Shown here one piece after another: positions 44,502 to 53,285 of a DNA stretch of 61,329 bases. Both the position numbers and the translations under genes were made by a program. The DNA lies in assembly GCA_022571715.1 (NCBI GenBank), contig JACZXH010000009.1:1-61329 (forward strand), given 5' to 3'. Positions within the stretch are counted from its first letter, which is position 1. Every line of letters begins with the position of its first letter. The stretch comes from Bacteroidota bacterium. GTDB lineage: Bacteria > Bacteroidota > Bacteroidia > Cytophagales > Cyclobacteriaceae. The notes beneath the pieces were generated by a model, which was not told the origin of the DNA, made no database searches, and worked only from the letters and a program-made list of their open reading frames with translations.

Positions 44502-45239
44502 ATGGCCTGCACGACAACCCACGTGAAATATGTGATCATTTTCATTTTCGCAATGGTATGGTGCCCACTGGGATACGGACAGCAAATCACGGTTGAATTT
44601 AATCCCGGTGAGATTGATTCGGACCGGTATTATGCACTGTTGCATGAATTCGGGAATCGTAAAGTCCTTCCTCCCGGCTATGAACACCAGGCCTTGATTG
44701 CACTTTCTTTTTATCCGGAATTAAAAAATATAAAAGTCAAATTCAAATTAAAAAAGGGTGGCGCGCCGTTCTCATCTCGCCCGGTTGTATGGGATTCCTT
44801 TTTCAAAAAATCTGAAAAACGTACATACCTTGTCTTTCTTCGTACGAAGCCGTTTGACGCGTTCAGTAACCTGCATCTGCCGGAGATACCCTATAATGCG
44901 CTGATTGGGGTATTAGGTCACGAACTTGCGCACACAGCTGATTTTACGAAACGTGGTTTCGGGTGTATGTTCCGTGTAATGACGGGTAATCTTTCGCGAA
45001 AATATTTAGACCGGTTTGAATTTGAAACAGACCGAAGGACCATTGAGCACGGATTGGGATTTCAATTGCTGGCATGGAATGAATTTGGCTTTGGATTCTT
45101 CGATACCGGATCAGACGCAACACCTTCTACGATAAAGAAGATGTTGGAAGCAGAAAGGTATATGCGGCCTGAAACCATTAAGAGAATAATGGCGTCATTA
45201 CCGGATTATCTTTCATACATTCAGGGATTGAATCAGTGA
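44502..45239 (+). CDS. putative secreted zinc metalloprotein (HExxH)
   Basis: The 245-residue protein has a signal-like N-terminus (about 8-27, ending LGYGQQ). Its centre has GVLGHELAHTADF, an HExxH zinc motif with His140, Glu141 and His144, and 30 residues later FEFETDRRTIEHGLGF, whose Glu could be a third ligand as in gluzincins. The family is not one I recognise, so peptidase activity is a prediction. The preceding region (about 30-125) is a small alpha/beta domain of unknown fold. It follows the amidohydrolase gene on the same strand. Confidence 0.6.
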   Translation: MACTTTHVKYVIIFIFAMVWCPLGYGQQITVEFNPGEIDSDRYYALLHEFGNRKVLPPGYEHQALIALSFYPELKNIKVKFKLKKGGAPFSSRPVVWDSFFKKSEKRTYLVFLRTKPFDAFSNLHLPEIPYNALIGVLGHELAHTADFTKRGFGCMFRVMTGNLSRKYLDRFEFETDRRTIEHGLGFQLLAWNEFGFGFFDTGSDATPSTIKKMLEAERYMRPETIKRIMASLPDYLSYIQGLNQ

Positions 45240-45372
45240 TACAAATATTAGAATTGAATCCTATTACGAGCAGGAGCATATTCTGGTCATGATACCTTTA
45301 TGAGCCTATACTTTGTACCACTAAAATTCCCAAAATATTTGTAAAAGTGGCTTCCTTTTGTAAATTGATTAC

Positions 45373-46854
45373 TTGCAATTATTTAGGATTTTCATATCAC
45401 ACTCCTGGAAGGCGAAATCACGCTCCCATTTTTGGCAAAAGAGCCTCCTTATCAATATTTTATTAGGTGTATTTGTCTTGTATTTTGCTGCTAATCTTTT
45501 GTTTCTGGGGTTTTATCTTGATAAAATACTGGCATCCATTTTTCCGGATTCTTCGCCCATTGATGAGGCATCGCGAATATTGTTTTACTATTTCAGCTTT
45601 GATCTTCTTCTGCGGTTCTTTTTGCAGGAGTTACCCACAATGTCGATTGCCCCGTATTTGCATCTTCCGATCCGGCGTTCTAAAATATTTATCTATTTAT
45701 TGCTGAAATCAATACCGGGATACTTCAATATCATACCACTTTTTATTCTCATTCCATTTTTGATTCGATATGTAATCCCCAATTTTTCCTTAGTATTTGG
45801 GCTTACCTGGATTTTGGCCATCTGTTTGCTGATACTAACCGCCAGCTTCTTCACATTTTACATTAAGAAACTCTTTGTAATAAGGCCGGCAATTATATTT
45901 ATTTATCTGTTGGCCATTGTTGGCTTAACCTATCTTGATTACAGTGGATACATAGTTGTTTCTGAATATTTCAAGGCCGAGTTGCTTGCCATCGCCAATA
46001 ATTACTTCCTGCTGATTTTTCCAGCTCTTATTCTTGCAATAGGATTCACTGCAACATATTGGCTGTTAGAGAAAAACGCTTACTTTGAGGACTCCTCAGG
46101 CTCAAATAAGAAAATTTCCTCCGGTTCTGTTTTTAGTTTTCTGGATCGTTATGGAAATGTAGGAAGCCTTATTCAGCTTGAAATAAAAATGATAATGAGG
46201 AATTCGCGGCCTAAAACAATGCTTATTGTGAGCTTTGTATTTCTGCTATATGGATTCATGATTTACGCCAATGAAATGTGGTATGGTAATCCTCTTTTTA
46301 TCATGGGTGTTGGCGTTTTTCTGACGGGATTTTTAATGATGAACCATGGACAATTTATGTTTTCATGGGAAAGCAGCTATTTTGATTTCCTGCTCACTCG
46401 TAGTTTGAGTTTAAAAGAAGTATTATTTGCAAAATACTGGTTATTTGCAGCAGCAGTATGTTTCTCTTTTATAATTACGCTGCCATATGCATTTTTTAAT
46501 ACTAATATTGCCTTTTACAACATTGCTGCAACACTGTATAATATTGGGGTTAACATTTTGTTACTTATGTACATAAGTACCTTAAATAAAAAGCGGATCG
46601 ATCTGACAAAGAGTGCATTTTTTAACTATGAAGGGGCTAGCGTTTCACAGTTTTTATTGATTTTTCCCTTCCTGGGTTTTCCAGTAGTAATTGTTTACTT
46701 GTTTGGTTTATATGATTATGCGATCGGTGGTGTCCTCTTTTTGGGCTTCGCCGGCGTGTCCGGGATCGTTTTTAAAGACAAAATTATTCGCGCAATTGCT
46801 GCTTTGCTATTGAAGAGAAAGTACATCATGTCGAAAGGATTCAGGGAAACTTAA
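45373..46854 (+). CDS. DUF5687 ABC-type permease
   Basis: The 493-residue protein has about ten to twelve membrane helices. Its start SHSWKAKSRSHFWQKS is diagnostic of DUF5687, which are permeases paired with ABC ATPases in Bacteroidota. The first codon is TTG at 45373: no ATG lies between it and the in-frame stop at 45361-45363, and the conserved N-terminus begins only a few residues after it. The partner ATPase starts 10 bases downstream. Substrate unknown. Confidence 0.8.
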   Translation: MQLFRIFISHSWKAKSRSHFWQKSLLINILLGVFVLYFAANLLFLGFYLDKILASIFPDSSPIDEASRILFYYFSFDLLLRFFLQELPTMSIAPYLHLPIRRSKIFIYLLLKSIPGYFNIIPLFILIPFLIRYVIPNFSLVFGLTWILAICLLILTASFFTFYIKKLFVIRPAIIFIYLLAIVGLTYLDYSGYIVVSEYFKAELLAIANNYFLLIFPALILAIGFTATYWLLEKNAYFEDSSGSNKKISSGSVFSFLDRYGNVGSLIQLEIKMIMRNSRPKTMLIVSFVFLLYGFMIYANEMWYGNPLFIMGVGVFLTGFLMMNHGQFMFSWESSYFDFLLTRSLSLKEVLFAKYWLFAAAVCFSFIITLPYAFFNTNIAFYNIAATLYNIGVNILLLMYISTLNKKRIDLTKSAFFNYEGASVSQFLLIFPFLGFPVVIVYLFGLYDYAIGGVLFLGFAGVSGIVFKDKIIRAIAALLLKRKYIMSKGFRET

Positions 46855-46864
46855 AAAATCCAAT

Positions 46865-47557
46865 ATGATTGAGATTAGAAAGTTATTGAAAAGATATGGA
46901 AAACCCATCGCTGTAGATATTCCGGAGTTGCATATTCAACAGAACGAGAGTTTTGGCCTTGTTGGAAACAACGGAGCCGGCAAAACCACGCTGTTTACAC
47001 TAATCCTTGACCTAATAAAGGCCAATGACGGCGAAGTAGTGATTAAAGGAAAAAATGTAGCAAAAAGTGAAGACTGGAAAAACTTCACCGGATCGTATAT
47101 AGATGAAGGGTTTCTGATCGGGTTTCTTTCTGTAAGCGAATACCTCTATTTTACAGGAAGCTTATATGGGCTTAACAAGAAAGATGTAGATAATTTTCAG
47201 GAGCTATATGATGACTTTTTAAGCAACGAAATATTTACGGATGGTAAACTTATTCGGGATTTATCTGCTGGAAATAAAAGTAAAGTAGGGATCCTTTCCG
47301 CGTTTATAGGCAGTCCGGAAATACTCATTCTGGACGAGCCTTTTGCAAATCTGGATCCGAGCTCACAAATGCGGCTTATATCCATGTTACAGGCACTTCA
47401 TAAAGAACACAATGTAACATTGTTGATTTCAAGCCACAATTTGAGTCATATAACAACTGTTTGTGAAAGGGTCGTACTTCTGGAAAATGCCAAAATTGTT
47501 AAAGATCTGAATAAAAGGGATAGCCTGGTGGAACTGGAAGAGTATTTTGCCATTTAG
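46865..47557 (+). CDS. ABC transporter ATPase, partner of the DUF5687 permease
   Basis: The 230-residue ATPase has Walker A GNNGAGKT (about 37-44) and Walker B ILILDEP (about 151-157). The signature motif reads LSAGN instead of LSGGQ, a variant seen in some exporter ATPases of the phylum. The switch-region His is in SSHNLSHI. It follows the DUF5687 gene by 10 bases and forms a two-gene exporter operon with it. Confidence 0.85.
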   Translation: MIEIRKLLKRYGKPIAVDIPELHIQQNESFGLVGNNGAGKTTLFTLILDLIKANDGEVVIKGKNVAKSEDWKNFTGSYIDEGFLIGFLSVSEYLYFTGSLYGLNKKDVDNFQELYDDFLSNEIFTDGKLIRDLSAGNKSKVGILSAFIGSPEILILDEPFANLDPSSQMRLISMLQALHKEHNVTLLISSHNLSHITTVCERVVLLENAKIVKDLNKRDSLVELEEYFAI

Positions 47558-47592
47558 CCGGTAAATTCTCACTCCTGATATTTCCTGCTTTT

Positions 47593-49830
47593 TTAACGCT
47601 CACGAATATTTCTTACTAGATTCTGCAATGATATATTTTCAGGGCGTTTGGTAAGCAGGAGCTCTGCTTCAATCAGGGCATCCTTATCGTTGCCGGATTC
47701 GAAATAGGTGATTGCCAGCGCATACCTTATATCATCAGCACCTTCATCTACGAGCAGGCCTTTTTTGAATACAAGTATGGCCTCTTTGTACTTTTTATCC
47801 TGGTGTAATACCAGCCCCCAGTTATAATAGTTTCGCGTGTTTTCAGGATTAATACGCGCAGATTCCCTGAAATAAATAACTGCTTCATTATACTTCTGCT
47901 CTTCCGCTAATACAAGCCCCAGGGAGTAACAGGCATCCGGATCATCCGGTTCAACCGTGATGGCATCTTTCAGCGCCCTGATCGCTTTTTCATTCTGTCC
48001 GGTTTTATTGTATAACCGTGCAAGATTAAGCCGTGGTCCGTTAAACAGGCTGTCTTGTTTGATGGCTTTCAGGTAGCTAATAATGGCTAGGGAATCCCTG
48101 CCTTGCCGGTCATAATATTGTCCAAGTTGAAACTGCCCGGGGTTAAGGTCGGCATTGTGGAAAAGCATAGCCTCGCATTCCTGCCGGGCGGAGGTAAACG
48201 CTTCCTGATATCTGAGTGGCAGTTGGTGGATTTTTGCATCGGCAAGCACAATTGCTGCCGTAACCCTCACAGCCCGAATTCTGTCGCTCAGTAACGGGCT
48301 TAATAAGCGGATCCGGTTTTCAACAGGATGATTTGCCAGGCCATTGATCGCATTGATTCGTACAAGAGCATCGCGGTCCTGAATAGAACCTGCAAGTGCC
48401 TGGTAGGCAATTTCATCAGAAAAATTACCGAGATAAAAAGCAGCAGTGGCACGGACAATTCCGGGTTCACCCGGATCTTTTATCAAGGAAATCAGGTCCT
48501 TCTCAGAACCGGATGCACCACGCAGCAGTTTATCGGAAAAATGAGTTTTACGTTCCGGGCCGTACCAGTTTCGAACTGCTTCTGCAGCCCATTCCGTTGG
48601 TTTATCCGTATGGCAACCGGTGCAGGCGTTGGGCGTATGAAAATTTACTGATAAATCAGGACGCGGCACCCTGAAGCTATGATCACGACGAAAATCATTT
48701 CCCATATAATACTTACCGGGCATGTGGCAGCTTATACATAGCGCTGATTCGGTGTCCAACGGATGAAAATGATGATCGGAATTGTTGTACGTAGCCGGAC
48801 TGTGACACGACAGACACAGGTTATTTCCTTCTCTTTTTAGCTGGGCAGAATGCGGATCATGACAATCTGTGCATTTGACGCCGCTTTGAAACATATTGCT
48901 CTGTAAAAATGAACCATAGACATAGTCTTCCTCCAATATCTGGCCATCGGCATAATACAGGTTATCACTCAGAATGGCTGGAATGTAGTGGTCCATGAAT
49001 CTCCCTGAGTGGTCATAGTCAGGTGTTAGGGAAGACCGCCTTGAATGACACGTAGCGCACTGCTCAATTTGTTGAATTGGAGGTATATTCTTTCCTTGTA
49101 CCATAAACGCCCCTTTAACCGGTGTTTTCTTTTCGTAACTGTCTGAATTTACATAATCCACATGTTTCCGGCCCGGCCCATGGCATGCTTCGCAGCTTAC
49201 ATTTATGGCTGACCAAGTGGTGAAATACGCATCAGTAGCCGCACTATAGTTTTTTCTGAGATTTGTAGAATGGCAGTCCGCACACATGGTATTCCAGGTC
49301 ATGGCGCCGTTTGTCCAGTGCATCCAGTCCGATGAATGAATGGTATCGATCGGATACAGGTCAAACCATTTATTCTGATCCGTATCCCAGGCCACGTGAA
49401 GCGCCTGCAGCCGGCCCCTGCCATCGGGGATTTCAGTGAGGAATTGCTGTAACGGCGTCCAGCCAAATGTATATTTTATCTCAAAGTCTTCCACATAACC
49501 TGCCGGGCCTTCTGTTCGAATTATAAATTTATCTCCATCGCGGAAAAACGCAGACGTAGTGCCTTTGGATTCAAGACTTGCATTATTAAAATCGCCCTGT
49601 ATGGTGGTATCGTTTGCAGGCAGCATACTCAGTGCATGGTGACTTGTTTTCCACAGTTTGTATTCCTTTAAATGGCAGGAAATGCATGCCTGATCACCAA
49701 GATAATTATTTGAGATGTTGGATTCCGGAATCGGACCATTCGAAATCTGGTCTTCCGTGTGGCAACTTTGGTATAGAATTACAAGTATACATACCGGAAT
49801 CGCAATATATAACTCAGGCCTTTTCATCAT
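47593..49830 (-). CDS. octaheme c-type cytochrome with HEAT and TPR repeats, lipoprotein
   Basis: This 745-residue protein has a signal ending at Cys23 (LYQSC), suggesting a lipoprotein, and eight haem c sites (CxxCH) between residues 49 and 407 (CISCH, CADCH, CEACH, CATCH, CTDCH, CLSCH, CISCH, CTGCH). The next segment (about 440-545) has HEAT-like repeats (AFYLGNFSDEIAYQALAGSI), and the last 200 residues are TPRs (AIKQDSLFNGPRLNLARLY, ACYSLGLVLAEEQKYNEAVIY). Fused multihaem-TPR proteins of this kind occur in Bacteroidota and Planctomycetes and probably pass electrons across the periplasm or to the surface while binding a partner. No electron-transfer partner gene is adjacent. Confidence 0.88.
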   Translation of the reverse strand: MMKRPELYIAIPVCILVILYQSCHTEDQISNGPIPESNISNNYLGDQACISCHLKEYKLWKTSHHALSMLPANDTTIQGDFNNASLESKGTTSAFFRDGDKFIIRTEGPAGYVEDFEIKYTFGWTPLQQFLTEIPDGRGRLQALHVAWDTDQNKWFDLYPIDTIHSSDWMHWTNGAMTWNTMCADCHSTNLRKNYSAATDAYFTTWSAINVSCEACHGPGRKHVDYVNSDSYEKKTPVKGAFMVQGKNIPPIQQIEQCATCHSRRSSLTPDYDHSGRFMDHYIPAILSDNLYYADGQILEEDYVYGSFLQSNMFQSGVKCTDCHDPHSAQLKREGNNLCLSCHSPATYNNSDHHFHPLDTESALCISCHMPGKYYMGNDFRRDHSFRVPRPDLSVNFHTPNACTGCHTDKPTEWAAEAVRNWYGPERKTHFSDKLLRGASGSEKDLISLIKDPGEPGIVRATAAFYLGNFSDEIAYQALAGSIQDRDALVRINAINGLANHPVENRIRLLSPLLSDRIRAVRVTAAIVLADAKIHQLPLRYQEAFTSARQECEAMLFHNADLNPGQFQLGQYYDRQGRDSLAIISYLKAIKQDSLFNGPRLNLARLYNKTGQNEKAIRALKDAITVEPDDPDACYSLGLVLAEEQKYNEAVIYFRESARINPENTRNYYNWGLVLHQDKKYKEAILVFKKGLLVDEGADDIRYALAITYFESGNDKDALIEAELLLTKRPENISLQNLVRNIRER

Positions 49831-50238
49831 ATGTAAGTAATTCAGATTGGGTAATGCAAAGTATCTGAATAATAAGTAACAGGAAAGTGTATTGTGGTAA
49901 TAGTCTGGTTTCTCAACATGACAAAAGAAGCATTCTGTCTTGAAGGTAGAAATTGAATACTATTTTTCTGATTAAAATAACGAATGGATCTCTATTCCTT
50001 ATTCAATAAAATTTTAGGCAGATTTTACAAACCAACTGGCTATTCAGAATATAAAATATTTCAATAGTTGTTCCTGTATTCCAGGTTGTACTACTTTTCC
50101 CTGATAGCAATAATTACATCATACAATATACCCAAATACTGAAGGGTTAACAACTTCCGTCCTGTCGATTTCATATTTCAATTCGTCAATTTTGGCGTAT
50201 TCAATTTGCAACGCGTAAATGACAGGCATTATCTCCGC
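49831..50238. other. gap without genes between the cytochrome and the remnant tail
   Basis: Nothing convincing is visible in this AT-rich gap. It holds the upstream region of the leftward octaheme gene; no clear promoter pair was found. Confidence 0.4.
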
Positions 50239-50395
50239 TTAATGTTCGGGCTGCTGGCCCTGATTAAGGGCTTCAATAATTCGATCCACATTATCTTTTT
50301 GTAATACATGTGAATTTACCATTGGCGAGATCATGATATTTACCTGATAAATATAAATAGCGTCACAAAAATGGCCGCTGAAATTTCATGATTAC
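50239..50395 (-). pseudogene. remnant C-terminal tail of an unidentified protein
   Basis: On the minus strand the frame is open from 50395 to TAA at 50239-50241 without a good start, giving IYIYQVNIMISPMVN, then VDRIIEALNQGQ and the end PEH, 51 residues. It looks like the last helix and strand of an enzyme, possibly a PLP-dependent aminotransferase, but the upstream body is missing. An internal ATG at 50332-50334 would give only 31 residues. I treat it as a decayed gene end. Confidence 0.35.
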
Positions 50396-50417
50396 AACAA
50401 CCTTTTGCCTGGTGGAA

Positions 50418-51593
50418 TCAGCTTATTTCTTTAAGTATTTCCCCGAATCCTTTCATGTCTTCAAGAGTACCTATACTTACGCGACACCAGTATCTGTCAT
50501 TGAATTGCCATGCCCTGACTCCCACACCGCGTTTTTCCATTTTAGTAAGGAATGATTTTCCTTCCATATTGATGGGGAACATTACAAAACTTGTATACGA
50601 CGGGATGTACATTGAATAGCCGGCCTCTTTGATAACGCGGTATGTCAAGTCGCGGGCTTCCTTGTTCTTATTCCTGCAGAAATTCTCAAAACCTGAATCT
50701 CCAAGACAGGCTTTGGCAGCTTCAACGGATGTTTTGGTAATGATAGAGAGGCTCACTCCATATTTTTCGAGTAGTTTGATACGCTCAGGTGAACCAAGGG
50801 CATATCCAACACGCAGACCTGCCATACCATATATTTTGGAAAATGTTTTTGCTACGATGATATCTACACCATTGTGAATAAGAGGTATAACCGAGTTTTT
50901 TTGCGGATCATCTAGAAATTCGGTGTAAGCTTCATCTATAAACACGGGTACACGGGCAGCAGTTTCAATACAAAAGTTTTGCAAATCATCGGGAGTCAGT
51001 AGTGTACCGGTAGGATTGTTTGGGTTGCAAATATAAACAAGCCTTGTATTAGGTTGAACAGCATCTTTGATTGCCGCAAGATCATGTTTGTAATTTTCAT
51101 CAAGTGGTACTTGTATCCATTCACAATCGAACCGGCGAGCTGTGTCAAGTAATGTCCGGAATGTTGGAAATGCGGATATAACCGAACCGTTTTGAAGTCC
51201 GAAGGCCATTCCGGCCATAGTGAGAATTTCTGTAGAACCTCCTCCCAATGCCACATGTTCAGGTGTTAATCCATATTTTTCGGCAATCATCGATTTAAGC
51301 TCTTTTGTTTCTGTAAACGGATATCTGAAGCTTGTATCGATTGCTTGACGTAAAGCCATTTTGGCATTATCGGATGGCCCGTACGGATTCTCGTTGGCGT
51401 TAAGACGGATCCGAAGCTGGTTTGGGTTTTCAAAATCATTGAATGAATTTAAATCAGGTTCTATTTCGCCTGTGGGACTTGTGCCCTTGGGTATGGTTAT
51501 TCCATTAGCCCAGGACTGAATTGGAATTACAGATCCAGCGGCAATCATTGCGGAAGACCGTAACCAGTTTCTGCGAGTAATTTTAAATGCCAT
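50418..51593 (-). CDS. Tat-exported PLP aminotransferase (histidinol-phosphate aminotransferase family)
   Basis: The 391-residue protein begins with a twin-arginine signal (TRRNWLRSSAM, residues 7-17, then a hydrophobic stretch to SWANG near 30), unusual for an aminotransferase. The body is fold-type I, HisC-like: NENPYGP near 65, GGGSTEIL near 117, CNPNNPTG near 190, DEAYTEF near 220 and the PLP Lys in AKTFSKIYGMAGLRVGY near 243. A Tat signal implies export of a folded enzyme already holding PLP. The substrate is unknown; HisC itself is cytoplasmic, and no his genes are present. Confidence 0.85.
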   Translation of the reverse strand: MAFKITRRNWLRSSAMIAAGSVIPIQSWANGITIPKGTSPTGEIEPDLNSFNDFENPNQLRIRLNANENPYGPSDNAKMALRQAIDTSFRYPFTETKELKSMIAEKYGLTPEHVALGGGSTEILTMAGMAFGLQNGSVISAFPTFRTLLDTARRFDCEWIQVPLDENYKHDLAAIKDAVQPNTRLVYICNPNNPTGTLLTPDDLQNFCIETAARVPVFIDEAYTEFLDDPQKNSVIPLIHNGVDIIVAKTFSKIYGMAGLRVGYALGSPERIKLLEKYGVSLSIITKTSVEAAKACLGDSGFENFCRNKNKEARDLTYRVIKEAGYSMYIPSYTSFVMFPINMEGKSFLTKMEKRGVGVRAWQFNDRYWCRVSIGTLEDMKGFGEILKEIS

Positions 51594-51864
51594 AATTTTA
51601 AAAAGTTTCGTAAGAGGTGCAACAAGTTAACGAATATTTATACAAGGCGCAAAACACAACAAATATGATAGGGCAATTTGATATGTTTACGTGTATGAAA
51701 ACTACCAATTTTAATTTTAACTAACGTTCGTAAGGATTTACGGCGTATTTTAATAAGTTTTCTAATTGTAGTACCCGGAATTATCGATTATTCATCACAT
51801 CTTTGAGACGTTTTTACAAAAATATTATTCACTTTTATTAGTGTCAGAAAACAACGGATCTCAT

Positions 51865-52090
51865 ATGAAAAATTATTGTATGATCCACCAATACGGTTAA
51901 AATCGTCTGTGTGGAAAAGGCATTCAAAAAGGTGTTTCCGCATAAGCGGATAATAGTAAAAGGACTCGAATCCGATTTGGGAGTAGGCGATCAGCCGATG
52001 GGCAATGAAGAAACACCGATGAGAGCTATTGACAGAAGCCGGTTTTGCAGAAACCAAAAATCAAAAGCCGATTTCTGGGTTGGGATTGTA
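51865..52090 (+). pseudogene. truncated inosine/xanthosine triphosphatase (yjjX-type, DUF84)
   Basis: Read from about 51865, the sequence gives IIV-stop-STNTVKI, then VEKAFKKVFP (from GTG at 51911), then SDLGVGDQPMGNEETPMRA, then SKADFWVGI ending near 52087. These are the N-terminal blocks of YjjX (STNPxK, SGVxxQPxGxEETxxGAxNR, ADFWVxIE). One extra A and a TGA disrupt the start, and the other ~100 residues of a normal ~175-residue protein are missing. The frame then runs on in antisense to the next gene. The intact enzyme removes non-canonical ITP and XTP. Confidence 0.75.
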
Positions 52091-52102
52091 AACCGCAGAC
52101 TG

Positions 52103-53254
52103 CTACCGAACATCAAAATCTCTTCGGATGTTACTTATAAAATTCTTCAGCGCTTCGGTCCAGGTTTCGTCGGCATCCCAACGCGATCCCACATATACAT
52201 CGTTGGTCCGTAAATGTTTTAGATAAAACTTATAGACCGGCGATTCGGTAGGAATATTCCGAAGTATCGTTTTACCTTTTTGTTGTTTAACAGTGATAAA
52301 GTCGGAAACGCCATCTTCGATTTCATAATCGAGTAGGTATTTAATACTCAGGCCGTATGTATGAAGATGATAAACCACATACGAAAAGCCCTGGTTTAAT
52401 AACGCCTGTTCATCAGGGTGAGATGGTGATGTAATATATTCAAAAGGGTATTGTTGCTGCAATATATCGTTGAGCTTGTTGTTGTTGCCACGTGTTATGC
52501 TGTTGGCTTTTGCAGCTTCTTTGGCAATATTGTTATTGATCAGACCACCAGGCCTGTTGTCAGGAATGTCCGCAATTTCAAATCCGGCAAAAGCAATTTT
52601 ATCCACCTTCAGACTGTTGGAGTATGTTTCGGAGCGACGGCCTTTAATGATGTCGATATCCCTGAACAGTTCAGGGTAGTCGGATATCAGCAGATTTTCT
52701 TTTACCAGTCTCTGTCGTGATGTTTCTTTTTCCAGCTTGTCAAGGGCTTTTTCCAGTTTTTTACTTTGTGTTTTCCATGCGGGTTGTCCGTTGAACATCA
52801 GGGTGGGCTCGCCATTAAACGGGGTGACGAGTATTACAAACCGTTCGGTTTCTTTCCCTTTGATCTTTAACCAAACTTCACTCAGAATGATCAGGTTTTT
52901 TATACCTCTTGTTTTCATCTCTGCGGAGAATTCACGGCCTACCTCAATGCCAGAAATTACATCGTTCATGAAATAATACGCCACTGCGTCAATGCCAGTA
53001 CTCCTGAATATTTCATGGGCTGCTTCTGCCATCGGCCTCCAGTCGGCGCGTATTGAAGAATTCCTGTTTTCGGGTGGTATTTGTAATAATACCACCGATT
53101 TGGATGAGAGAAGATCTTCGGGCAGCTTGTTGCCATAATCCAGAAACCGGATACCCGCTACATTTATATCCGGTTCGTCATTCTGGCCGAAGGCAAATAT
53201 TGGAGCCAATACAATAAGAGCCGCTATTAATCGGGTTGTCGATTTGTGTATCAT
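52103..53254 (-). CDS. secreted protein of unknown function, partner of the CHAT gene
   Basis: Starting at ATG 53254 the protein has 383 residues and a signal peptide (about 1-23, APIFAFGQ); an earlier start at 53332 would overlap the preceding gene. The sequence alternates alpha and beta segments (VVLLQIPPE near 45, IKNLIILSEVWLKI near 125, NGEPTLMFNG near 150, FSYVVYHLHTYGLS near 290). I recognise no domain. It follows the CHAT gene by 31 bases on the same strand, so the two should be made together; a periplasmic substrate or inhibitor of the CHAT protein is one possibility. Confidence 0.6.
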   Translation of the reverse strand: MIHKSTTRLIAALIVLAPIFAFGQNDEPDINVAGIRFLDYGNKLPEDLLSSKSVVLLQIPPENRNSSIRADWRPMAEAAHEIFRSTGIDAVAYYFMNDVISGIEVGREFSAEMKTRGIKNLIILSEVWLKIKGKETERFVILVTPFNGEPTLMFNGQPAWKTQSKKLEKALDKLEKETSRQRLVKENLLISDYPELFRDIDIIKGRRSETYSNSLKVDKIAFAGFEIADIPDNRPGGLINNNIAKEAAKANSITRGNNNKLNDILQQQYPFEYITSPSHPDEQALLNQGFSYVVYHLHTYGLSIKYLLDYEIEDGVSDFITVKQQKGKTILRNIPTESPVYKFYLKHLRTNDVYVGSRWDADETWTEALKNFISNIRRDFDVR

Positions 53255-53285
53255 ATCTATTATAAAAAACGAAATTAAGTTAAAA

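Noticed and set aside
51788-52057. Minus-strand frame opposite the yjjX remnant
   Set aside because: The plus strand shows clear homology to yjjX blocks; the minus frame is antisense with no family pattern.
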